DNA from: Bimuria novae-zelandiae CBS 107.79
Taxonomy: Eukaryota > Ascomycota > Dothideomycetes > Pleosporales > Didymosphaeriaceae
NCBI GenBank assembly: GCA_010015655.1
Contig: ML976779.1
Span: 102,252 to 166,251 of the forward strand
Direction of reading: 5' to 3'
Length of the DNA stretch: 64,000 bases
Both the position numbers and the translations under genes were made by a program. This document shows positions 43,525 through 54,700 of the stretch, piece by piece. Positions within the stretch are counted from its first letter, which is position 1, and each line of letters opens with the position of its first letter. The notes below the pieces were generated by a model, which ran no database searches, was not told the origin of the DNA, and saw only the letters and a program-made list of their open reading frames with translations.

Positions 43525-45354
43525 ATGGCCAAGTCAGTACGCAACGAAGTCCACGCTAGCCCCGAGGCTACCGTCGACCCTGACCAGAAATACGATATCG
43601 ACAACGTTGAGCGTGTTCTCTCGACGAACGAAAAGGCTGAACACATCAACTACGAGCGTATCGACAATGAGTTGGCCAAGTATGCCAATGCCGCGGCCAT
43701 TGAGATCTCACCAGAGGAGAACAAGAGGTTGAAGAGAATGATCGATAAGCGCGTGCTTCCGATCATGGTTTTCACGTACTTTCTGCAAGCACTGGACAAG
43801 GGAACTATGTCTTTCGCTAGTATCATGGGAATTCGGGACGATATTCCTGTCTTGGCAGACAACAGCAAGGTAAGGGAGCGATTGTAAAAATCGTCGAGTT
43901 AGCAAATGCTGACATTTTGTTTAGTTCGCATGGCTTACCACCTGTATCTACATTGCAGTCCTCATCGTTGAGTTCCCTACAAACCTTGCCATCCAGAGAT
44001 TACCTGTCGCCAAATACCTTGGTTTCAACAGTAAGCGTTCCCGATTCAAGTGGTAGATGTGCTTTCAAATCCACTGGACTGCCTCAAATGTGCTACATGT
44101 ACTTACTTTTCGTCTTTAGTCATGGCATGGTCCACGGTTCTTGCTTTACATGCCGCCTGCAAGAGCTTCCCGGCATTGATTGCTGTCAGGACACTGCTCG
44201 GTATCTTCGAGGCAGTCTGCCAGCCGACATTTTTGATCCTTAGTTCCATGTGGTACAAGCGAGAGGAGCAGGCTCAGATCGTCACCTACTGGTACATGAT
44301 GAACGGCATGCAGCAAATCGTTGGCGGTCTGCTGGCCTACTGCTTCAGTCTCATCAAGACCGGGCCCTTGAAGTCGTGGCAAGCCATTTTCATGACCTAC
44401 GGAATCATTTCGTTCTTCTGGGGTATCTTCGTCATCTGGTGGCTGCCTGGTAAGTACATACCAAGTTTCGGTGAGAATCGTGTCTAACCTCCTTCTAGAC
44501 AGCCCTATGCGTGCGAAGTGTTTCTCCGAGGAAGACAAGAAGCTCATGGTCGAGCGCGTCCGTTCCAACCAGACGGGTCTCCAGAACAAGAAGTTCCGCG
44601 CCTACCAAGTGAGGGAGGCCTTGACTGACCCCCAGTCTTGGTGCTACTGCTTGATCGCCATCTGCACCACGTTGCCCACTTCGGGTCTCGGTGGCTTCGC
44701 CAACATCATCATCAAGGGTTTCGACTTCACGGTTCTCCAGACGCAACTTCTTGCCATGGTCCTCGGTGTGGTCATCATCATCACACTCATCTCGGCCACT
44801 TGGCTCGTGAACAAGACGAAACAGAATCTCCTGGTCATGGCCATCTACGTGATCCCGTAAGCATGCTCTCAGCGGTTTAAGAGTCCGCACTGACAAGTCC
44901 TAGATCCTTCATCGGTACAATTGTCCTGATGACGGTGAAGCTCCACAACAGGGCGACGCAAGTGGGCCTCCTCATCAGCTACTACATCGTGCTCTCCTTC
45001 TGGGCGGCGCAGACGCTCTCCATGTCGCTCCTTTCGCGCAACATCGCCGGGCAGACGAAGAAGTCGACCGTGGTGGCCATGAACTTCATCGCGTGGTGCG
45101 TCGGCAACGCCATCGGGCCACAGGTGTTCCTGACGCGGGATAAGCCCCGCTACTTGATCGCTTTCTCGACGCACATGGGCTGCTATGTGCTGCTAGTCAT
45201 CGTCATTGCGTTCCTAAGGTTCAACTTTATGCTCCGCAACAGGACGAAGAACAAGCTACAGGAGCAGGCAGGCGTGGCTAATGATGATCACCTTGCGCAC
45301 GCTTTTGACGACTTGACGGACAAGGAGAATCCGAACTTTAGGTACATGTACTAG
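43525..45354 (+). CDS. MFS anion:cation symporter family transporter
   Basis: Exons 43525-43869, 43925-44030, 44120-44449, 44499-44856 and 44904-45354 give 529 aa; introns are 47-89 nt. An upstream in-frame Met at 43429 exists, but MAKSVRNEV at 43525 has the better context. A hydrophilic N-terminus of about 70 residues precedes twelve hydrophobic segments. YFLQALDKGTMSFASIMG is the first-helix signature of the fungal anion:cation symporter (Dal5-like) group, followed by FAWLTTCIYIAVLIVEFPTN and RTLLGIFEAVCQPTF. Members carry allantoate, vitamins, tartrate-like acids or sugar acids. Next to GH105, an unsaturated galacturonate-containing disaccharide or a sugar acid is a plausible cargo; this is inference. 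A run of 12 or more G lies just after the stop codon. Confidence 0.92.
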
Positions 45355-45738
45355 GGGGGGGGGGGTGAGGAAGACGTACTAGATGCCATGAGGAAATGCT
45401 TGATGACGAATCGGAGGAGAAAAGGATGATAGATGAATGTAATCATCATGCTCCCTGATATGTTGCAATGTTGTGATCGTGACTCGTAAGTTGGTCGTGA
45501 TCCGGGGTTATGGTTCCGCTACGAATACGAACTTGGCCGCCGAGGTGGCTTGTACAAGCCGGCAGCTAAGGTATGAGGCACTCCCGACGAAAGCTTCGAC
45601 TTTGGGCGACTGGGCTCGTGGGGGTCAAGGAACACGTGACACCGCGAGGTTTCGGGCCAAGCGGAGCATCGAACGCAACCCATGTTATGCCCTCATGGCA
45701 AGATGTCGCAAACCACGCCGCCGCGAGAGCCAACAAAT
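45355..45738. other. Intergenic region, 384 bp
   Basis: Contains the MFS 3' flank beginning with a poly-G run, and the promoter of the PIG-S gene. No other element recognised. Confidence 0.4.
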
Positions 45739-47435
45739 ATGAGTCGCAGTGCGACTGAAGCGCGGAAGCAGCCGCCTCCGGAGTCGCCGCAGAGCATCTG
45801 GCTGCGGCGGGCAGTGATGGCCTCCTTCTGGGCTGTCGCCGTCTTCATAGGCCTCCCAATATGGTGGAAGACGACGGCCATATACCGCGCCGACCTCCCG
45901 CTGCAGGACATGACGGCTTGGGCAAATGCGAAGGTGGGAATTACCCTGAGATATTTTGGCTTCCGCTCACGACTCCGCAGGTCTGCAAGCCCGTGTTCCC
46001 CCTCCGCATCGCCGTCGTCGACGCCCCGCTTCCTCCACACGATGCGCACCACCTGCTCCGCACCACGCAGTATGCGCTCGACGACCTGAATGACTTTTCC
46101 ACCCATCATCTACGCCTAACGCTCAGAGAAATGCCCGCTTCTGCGCCGGCCAATGCCTCGCAACAGGTCGTTGTGGACGGTGTAGGCGAGCCAGCCGACG
46201 ACGGCACCGTTGCGCTCTATGTTCGCCTGATACCCGTCGAGACGGGCCCTACGCCGCGCTCACAATTGCAACCGTACTCGGCTACTCTCGATGTGTACTA
46301 TTCGCCCAACCAAATGCCCTCACCCTCCTCGACCAGCTCTCTACTCGCAACGTACATCGCCCGTGAACTACATGGAATATACGCAGAGGAGCGGGCGCAG
46401 CTGGCCTACCTGCTTTCTCGTGCAGCTGGTAGCCATGCAGCCGAGAGCAGCTCGCTGTCCCCGGAGGTTGCAGCCCAGCTTCAGCGTCAGTCCGCACGTG
46501 CATTCAAATATGCACCTACGTACCATCTGACCTTTTCCTTGTTCACGCCCACATCTACTCCGTCTGCCTGGGACATCGAGGCCGCTCTGCGCCAGTACAT
46601 GCATCCAATCCTCGAGTCCTTCGCATCCATCACCAACTTCACCATTGACACCCAGGTCCAGCTGTACGCCAGCTTCTCGCCTTCCATCCGGCAACCCGAA
46701 TATGACGCGGATGCCAAAGCGTGGACCATTCACAAGGAAGATCTCAGCGGCTTCATCAACGCTGCCGAGTGGCCCCTCAGCCCCAGCATCGGTAAAGGTC
46801 CCACCATCAACTTTGCTCTGTATATTCCAGACCGAGACCAATCTCCGCTATTCGTCCAAGGAAGTAGGGACAACACTTGGTTGGTGCCGCAGTGGGGCGG
46901 CGTCATGATCTTGAACCCTCCACCCGATCAGATGGCGTCCGCCACTCTGACGAAAGAGGCCCTCGCGCCGGCCATGCAGGCCTTCTCTACCCAACTGAAC
47001 GCTCTGCTCGGACTGCCGCAAACCCCGGCTTCTCTACCCCTACGCATATCCACCTTGACCCGTGTGCACACAGCCTCGCTCATCTTCTCCGCCTCGTCCA
47101 CACTCGGCGCGCTCGCCCAAGTGTACCAGAAAATGCCATCGATTCCAGTGCCCGATTCCGTCGCTCAGTCTGTCAACCAATCTCTAACACACCTCCAACA
47201 AGCGTGCGATTGCCTGCGTGACGGGCGCTTCCAGGCTGCTTTGGAGAACGCGAGGGTCGCGGATGGCGAGGCAGAGAAGGCGTTTTTCGAACGCTCCATG
47301 GTGGGGCAGGTTTACTTTCCTGATGAGCACAAGGTTGCAGTTTATCTACCGCTTCTGGGGCCCGTGGCTGTTCCTCTGGTCATGGCGGCGCTGAAGGAGG
47401 TGAAGAGCTTGGTCGCTGCGTTGAAGGGGAGGTGA
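45739..47435 (+). CDS. gpi17: GPI transamidase subunit PIG-S/Gpi17
   Basis: PIG-S is an ER membrane subunit of the complex that attaches GPI anchors to proteins. Exons 45739-45933 and 45981-47435 (47-nt intron) give 549 aa. An N-terminal membrane helix lies at about residues 21-42 (MASFWAVAVFIGLPIWW), followed by the conserved WWKTTAIYRADLP motif. A large lumenal region contains YHLTFSLFTP, NFTIDTQVQLYASF, and WGGVMILNPP near its end. A C-terminal membrane helix lies near residues 515-535 (AVYLPLLGPVAVPLVMAALK). That topology, two terminal helices around a lumenal domain, is the one known for the family. Intact and ordinary for a housekeeping gene. Confidence 0.93.
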
Positions 47436-48608
47436 GCGGGTAGGGAAGGATCTCGGATTGATGGATCGTGCAGAGTGGCGGGGAAAATGGGAGGGGTGGG
47501 AGGGGGAAGAAAATCGCAGCGCCCGAAGTATCGCTGGCTTTTCCTTTGCTAAACTGCAGATGTGCAAGACCTGCTGCGAATAAAGGGCACGAAATTTGAA
47601 TGGCCAACTTTGGAGCTTCGCAAGCTTCTTTAAAGCCGCGACAAAACGCGTGAAAATTTGAACTGTCTCTGCAACAATACGTTCCGGGGTCTATACATCT
47701 CGGTCTTGATTTTGGACATGTATCCCTCAGCTCAGAGTATGCGGAAAGTAAAGCAGATAGGTGTTCAATGAAATTTCCAATGCGCCAATGCACGATCAAA
47801 CGCGGAATACTCCCGTCAATTATGAAGTAAGCAGATGAATACAGATTGATTAACTCTGCCGAATACGCTTCTATACACCCAATCCTAATCTTAAACCTTT
47901 CCAGAAGATCCTGAACGAACGACGTGGTTGTATGCACTCCGAGTTTCGTGATGGTCGAGCTGCAGTTCATCGAGCTGCACTTCATCGAGCTGCACATCTA
48001 TACTAGAACCGAGGTAAGTTATTACAGCAGACATTGCACCAGGCGAGGGCACTACTAGATCGGGCCGTACGTTGGCTCAATTTTTGAGTTCCGGCCAAGG
48101 CGATGGGTATGCACCTTCGTGGCGTAGAATTGCGGACCACCGCTGCGTTCCTTTTCCTTTCAGGCCAGCAACCCCGCACCTGAATACTTGCCGTGATTAA
48201 GGTGCAGTGGGGCGATAGCTACTGAGCGTTCGGACCTCTACAATCCCAGTGTCGTTCCAATTACCGGACTGTGTGCTTGCGGCGCGGTAAGTCCGCACTG
48301 CTGCAGCGGAGTATCATCACCCGTCTCGTATGCGGGTGGTTAGGGATATTCACCCCCCACCCTGGTCAATATTACCGGTTGACTGGAACCCATGGCCTCA
48401 TTAACCGGGGCTAACGTGTGTCACCCAGGCTGGTCCGCATAAGCGGCTTGCAATACGTCGTGAACAGTTCAGATGTCCTCGCTCGTCTAGCAGGCATCAT
48501 TGGTAAAGTGAATTCTGCTTGCAAGTATTCTGTATATAGAACTACAACCTCACTCTCCTGAACCCTCCCCAAGGCGGTCGATACTCTGCAGGTAGTAGCT
48601 ATGCGGAC
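47436..48608. other. Intergenic region, about 1.2 kb
   Basis: Includes the PIG-S 3' flank, a short tandem repeat of 15 nt (GAGCTGCAGTTCATC-like, about 47958-47996), and otherwise unrecognised sequence. A 205-aa minus-strand ORF overlapping the PIG-S end looks like chance. Confidence 0.4.
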
Positions 48609-50224
48609 CTACAACCTTGGATGCAGACTTCCATTCGCTTTCCAAAACGTCTCCGGCTTACTACCAGGTGTGATATCATGATGCCAAGTGAAACTCAAGA
48701 CCTTTTCGTCGCTACAATCGAACGTGAAGATGCGCGACTTGAGAGAGGTGAACGGCCATTGGCTTCGCGACAGCTCCAAATCTCTGTTCGGAGGTAAGCA
48801 GAACATGTCTCCACCCCAGGGCTCCAGTGTGTAACTCGTGAGGTACGATCCAGTCGCAGAAATCCGCAGTTGCTTCTCGCCGTGAACATGCACCGAATAG
48901 CACATGATTTTTGTGTCGTTCCAATAGTCTCCTTCGTAGTCCTTTAGTGGAAACGATAGTGGTTTTTTCGGTCTTCTTTGCCTGCAGCCCTAACGTATAT
49001 GCGTCGTAAACGAGCATGTTTGCGTTCTTCACTGACTGGGCTAACTTGATGTAGTCTGGCCAACTGTTTTCTTCGAGGACGGTCCCGAGGACGAGTTGCC
49101 CGATTATTTCAGTTATGTCGACAAGTGGTAGTGAGTTTACTAACACGACGATGGTAGATTGATATTGTGGGTCTAACAGCATGCACCCGTAGTAGCCTGT
49201 GAAACTCGCCACTTGATGAAATATCTCCCGACCACCATGTGCCATCCCAAAAGAGCGGTTGTTTGTGTTCTTCGCAAGTATGGAGTTATAGCTTGCAAAA
49301 GACAAGTTCCCGGGAAGTTATGTTCTGTATGCTCCGAGACAATAGCCTTATTTCTCTGGGGACTTGTTGTTAACGCCGATATGGGGAGAGAGTAGGCGAC
49401 GAACATATTTGAACGGTGAGCCGGGGGTAGAATCGACCTGATTTTTCGTCTGGTGGTCGTACGCATGCAGCAATGATTGATACATCGTCAGAAGCTCTTT
49501 GATAGAGCTGCGGGCACCAGCAGCGCCACCGAAGCCGGTTTCATCGGACCAACCACGGTATTCAGACCAGGGAAACTCGTGGGTAACACCGTCAAGGCCA
49601 ACCCAGTGTTTGTAAGCAACATTCTTGCTGCTGGAAGGTTGGTAGTGCTGCGACTCATTCCAAGCGGCCGGAAGATATATTTCTCAACACATGTACTGAA
49701 CGGCAGGCTCGTTACCCGTTCTATGGTGGAAGTGACTAGGCTATATCCCCATGTAGAGTACACGAAGGTCTTCCTAAACTCGCCTATGGCTGGAATATGA
49801 CAAGCCAACTTTGGAATCTGTTCGCGATCAGGAAGGATATCTTCGAACATGGTACCCAGAACGTGGTTTGTGCGGACAGGCCAGTTCGGTTCGCCAAAGG
49901 GTCCGTCAAGGTCGCATACTGTCCGATGGCATCTCTTCTCTCCCCAAGTTCAGGTAGGTAGTGTCGTACAGGCACGTCCCACCCCAATAGGCCTTCTTCG
50001 ACAAGATTAGAGACGACACCAGCTGTCATGAGCTTGGTGAGGGAAGCGAGGTTGTAGAGCGTGTCGTCGTCGGGAGGGGTTGCTCGCGAGGCTTGCCGGC
50101 GTCCGAAATGAGCGACATGAGCCGGAATTCCTTGATGCAACACACCGAGAGACGAACTAGATGAGCCGCTAATATCAAAGAGCTCCTCGATCAGCGGGCG
50201 CAATTGCGTAGGACGTGCCTCCAT
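48609..50224 (-). pseudogene. Beta-lactamase-like serine hydrolase pseudogene
   Basis: Fragments of a class C beta-lactamase/penicillin-binding-fold hydrolase follow one another on the minus strand. The N-part has YNLASLTKLMTAGVV with the S-x-x-K nucleophile motif. Next come FVYSTWGYSLV (the Y-x-N position reads Y-S-T) and GFGGAAGARSS, then REIFHQVASFTGYYGCMLL, and a lipocalin-like C-domain (DYEGDYWNDT, YTLEPWGGDMF). The pieces need at least three frame changes, near 49855, 49645 and 48945. Two in-frame TAA codons lie at about 49350 and 49320. Many fungal relatives are intracellular esterases near secondary-metabolite genes. This copy is dead by several independent lesions. Start taken at the Met nearest the family-like sequence. 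Confidence 0.82.
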
Positions 50225-51799
50225 GGTGAAGGAGAGGAAACAAGAGACTGCAAGATTGCAGGATCTGGCTGACTCCAAGGACCTCTAGGATTTTGTCAGG
50301 GGAGAAAGATGAGCATCATGGCCTCTGATGTCTGGAGCAAGGCTTGGCGCTGTCCTGAGACTGCAGTCGTGTGTCTGATCATGCATCTAGGTGGCACGGA
50401 CTTGAAAGCACATGGACGCCGCCTTCTGCAAAAACATGGTTCGATCGTCGATGCTGTCTTCCCTCTTGGTAGATCTGGCGCAGCCCCTATACGGACTCCC
50501 GGACTCAAGTATTGAGCATTACATCCATTTTAACCGTCGCCTCCCAGTATCCCCATGATCAACAAAGCGCTATCAGACTCTTGTATCGTCACCATGTCCA
50601 CCTTCACATACTGTTCACCGGAGGCGTAAGGTACTGTTAGCTTTATACTTTTTCCTTTATTAAACGTCGGCCAAGCGCCTGGTGGATAAAGGTTGAGGCA
50701 GCGACTCCGCTATAATCTGCACGAGCGCGATAAGATCTAGGAATACTAGGGGGAACGCCCTATACTAGTATTAGGCTTTCTTTGTTAGTCATGTTTTGCT
50801 GGATCTACTATAGTGGTACAGGTGCAGGAGCGGGAAAGGCAGGCAACAAAGGACACATCTGTACAAAGCTAGGCATAAGCACTCTCTATTTTTAGGTTGT
50901 TTTCAATTAGGAATAGCTAGCGTCAGATTTCGCATAGTAGATTATATAAATGCCTAATTAGTACTAGCGTTAAATAAAATACAGCTAGCAGAAATCACGT
51001 ATGTCCATAAGGCGGGAGAAACTCCCGGGATAACCGCATTTAACTTAACCCTACCTCTTAATAACTACAGTTGTGACTGATGTTGGTTTCCGATTCCTGC
51101 GCTTTGGTTATTCTGGGCGCACGGCCGCTCAGAAAGGCGCTTATTAAATAATCGTTAGCGTTTTGCGAGGTATGTGGCTTAAAAAATGGCGATATCAACA
51201 CGAAGCTGCGCCACATGTACTTCTACCCATTCGCTATCTATGTATTTCGAAACATCTACAACTCTAGGGTCGGTGCGGGTCGGCCGTTCTCCCTGCAGGT
51301 GGTGGCAATAGTGAATGAAATGACCTTTCAATACGGTCGTTTCCTGATATGTACCGCTTACATAATTCGTTACCGGTAGGCTGCCGCGCTAGCTGCGGAG
51401 GTGCGGGACAGCACCTTGGGCGTCTAGCCACCTAGCACTGCAGCTGCTCGACCGCTCAACCCGATAGCCCACATCGCGCAGCTGCAATCCTATTCCTCGC
51501 TAAGCTATTCTTCGTGCGAAAGGTCATTCGTTTATAGCCTCTCATATCGCGTTGAACAGCTAAGTTCCAGTTTGTCCGTCTTCGTGGCGGCTCTCGTATA
51601 CAATTAGCTTCCGCGAACTTCGCATGCCAGGACACGTTCGTCTGCGCCCTCAGCCTTCTTGATCGTTCTCTTCCATATCAAACATAGATGAGGCCCTCCA
51701 GGTTGATGCGCTTTACTATCTATACCGACTACTCTACGAATGGCTCAACCTACTGTTCCTCGAGACTGCATGTGAGGTTGCTAGTTCAAGCTGCTTAGA
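50225..51799. other. Intergenic region, about 1.6 kb
   Basis: No supported gene. AT-rich around 50640-51060. Overlapping 70-aa ORFs on both strands at about 50300-50510 are probably chance. Confidence 0.4.
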
Positions 51800-54700
51800 G
51801 TGTCTGCTGATCCTTCTTACTGCTCTAGCAACGACCTCTGGGCTCACGCAGCAGCAGAGTTATCCGACAATGACAAGCAAAACATAAACTTTAACCGCCC
51901 TGACAAACTCAACATCCTCGCCGAACTGCACGCCGCCGCCGAGGAATCTAGGCAAAAGTCGGTAGAGTCTAGATGGAAATACACTCGCAAAAATGGAGAG
52001 GTTGTCATAATCAGAGACGTCTTCGAAAAGATCGTTCGGTGGATCGATACGTTTAAGCAGGTTGGTGATATTACCGTTCAGTATGATCCGGCACATGCCT
52101 CGCTTCCTTGGGCAGGGATTCATTTTCTTTTACAGGCAAGTAGCATTGTGCGAACCATAAAGTAAGCTACTAACATCTCTGCAGATCGCAGTCAACGATA
52201 TCAGCAAACACGCGTCGGTCGTGGAAGACCTTGCTCGAATAGCCGAGTTGATTTGCCGCTTCGCTCTTACCGAGGAGCTGTATCTTCAGGGTACGTCGAA
52301 AGCAGTAAAAAGGCTGGAAAAGGTTGTAGTGAAGCTGTATGCACGTATTTTGGGCTTTTTGTCTATGGCAAAGTAATACCTCGAACAGGGGACCGTAAGT
52401 ACGTATATGCTTTCTACAACATGGGTGATCACTGACTCTCTGTCAGAGCGTACGATGAAAAGTGCATTCCTCACGGAGAGGGACCTTGGCTCGAGTCTGA
52501 ACGAAATCCAAACGGCAGAGAACGACGTTGATCGATGCATGGCTTTAGTAGATCGAATAGGTTCGTACTAACGCGCATGGATACTCCAATAGCGCTGATG
52601 CCTTTTGCAGATAACATCGACAACTATGCAGAGTTGACGGGCCTCCTGGCGCATATAGATAAACCGTTGCGAAGGATGGATGACAGTTTGAAAAACATTC
52701 ATGATAATCTCCAAGGTAAGGAGACCTATAAACTAAGTAGACAGTGACTGACCATCTAAAGCGTCTAAGCGTACAAAAATCGTCCAGTGGCTTTCGCCCG
52801 AGCCGTATATACAGCATCACAAGCAGACCATGCAGGATGTTTTGAAAGGAACTGGGCAATGGCTTCTGTCTGACCCTATCTTTAAGAAATGGAAAGACGA
52901 TAGCACATCCTCCATCCTATGGCTCCATGGCATTCATGGATCTGGCAAGAGCAAACTTGTGTAGGTGTAATGTATGCCTAACTCTAATCCAACGATTACT
53001 AATATGCGCAGCTCGGTAGTGATAGAGGACGCTTTGGCGCGTTACAAGGCTGGCGATAGCCCCCAGCCTGTCTTCTTCTACTGCTCGCGAAACCCGGCAG
53101 AGCCTGCACGTTCTGACCCTCAAGCAGTACTTGCTAGTCTTGCAAGACAGTTATCGTGTCTTGAACCTGGAAAGCCTTTACTAAAGCCTACCGTAAGCCT
53201 CTTCCAGGAAAAGGAGGCAGAAGGGTTTGCGTCTGGGTCGCTCCAGATGGACGAAAGCCTTCAACTTATTCTGCAGCTTATCGAGCAGTATTTGATAACG
53301 ACCATAGTAATAGATGCTATGGATGAATGCAACCCCGAAAAGCGACATGAACTGCTTAAAGCTCTAGAGACGATCCTCCAAAACTCGTCTAGTCTCGTTA
53401 AGATATTCGTATCAAGTCGGAACGACCAAGACATCGTCTTGCGTTTGCGACACTATCCAAATCTTGAGATAGACTCCCAAAGAAACAGTGATGATATCGC
53501 GCGATTCGTAAACGAGCAAACACAGCAACTTGTTCAAGATGGAAAGCTATTACAGTATAGCAACTCCAAGACGGAGATAAAGAAGCTTATCGTAGACAAG
53601 ATAATTAAGGGTGCTGCTGGCATGTAAGTATGAGATAATAACTAGTTTAACTGCATTAATCTTTGTTGTAGGTTCCGTTGGGCTAGCATGCAGCTACAGT
53701 ACCTTTGCTCGCTTGAAATGGATGACGACATCAAGAGCAGCCTTGGCCGACTTCCACCAGACCTAAACACACTCTACGACGAGCTTTATGGGTTCCTTTC
53801 TACAAAGCCGGGCCGAGCCCAGAGAACAGTTTTCAAGAATGCCCTTTACTGGCTCCTGTGCGCTCGGAGGACACTAAAGACTGATGAATTCCTCTGCGCA
53901 GTCTCAGTCGATCCCGAATCAGGTCGTATTGTAGGAGTGACATCAAAGGATCTCGTGCTAAAGATTTGCAACAACTTCATCATCTTTGATCCGCAGCTGG
54001 ACACGTTCCGCTTTGCACACCTGTCCGTCCGAGAGTATTTGGAGCGGAGAACTGAATACAGCATCTCAGCAACAAATGCTCTAGCAGCAGAGGTCTGTCT
54101 CTGGACTATGCTCTCCGCTGGCTCGAGCATTTCAACTCAGAAATTGCTTCCCGAACTGGGCTGGCATGCAAATGTACCACAGGCCAGCCTGGAGAAACTG
54201 CAGATCTATGCAGATATCTACTGGGCCGAGCATTGCAAGTCAGCGAAAGAGCAAAGGAGCTCCGGAAACTTGAAGAAGATGCTACGACATGTGTTATTAG
54301 GTCTTGGCGGCGCGAGGTCTACCATTGCGCTATGGAACAACCGGCTGCGGAAGCATTTGGCCGGATACGTATACTGGGATGGAAAACGGCCACTAGAAGA
54401 CACTTTGCCGACTGCAGACTCAGATATGTCTATTAGCTTACTCGTTTCATGCGCTTACGATTTTGGAGAGTTGATAGAGGATATAATCGAGGACGACATT
54501 GGAGCAATGCAGGGCGCGAACCAGGGAGGCCGAAGTCCTCTACACATCGCAATAAGAAATGGAAGTTGTGCAAGTTTAGCGAAGCTGTTAACACTGGGCC
54601 AGCAGTGTATAGAGGTTACGCAAGAGGTGGTCGTCGCAGCTGCAGGGAACGAGGAAAGTGGCGAGGGAGTCATGACACTCCTTCTCGACTAACGCGGAGA

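Noticed and set aside
47380..47997. 205-aa minus-strand ORF over the PIG-S 3' end
   Set aside because: It starts in a 15-nt tandem repeat, ends antisense to a firm gene and is low-complexity.
51740..51798. An upstream ATG exon for the NLR using a splice to AG at 51798
   Set aside because: The intron would be 27 nt, too short for a spliceosomal intron here.
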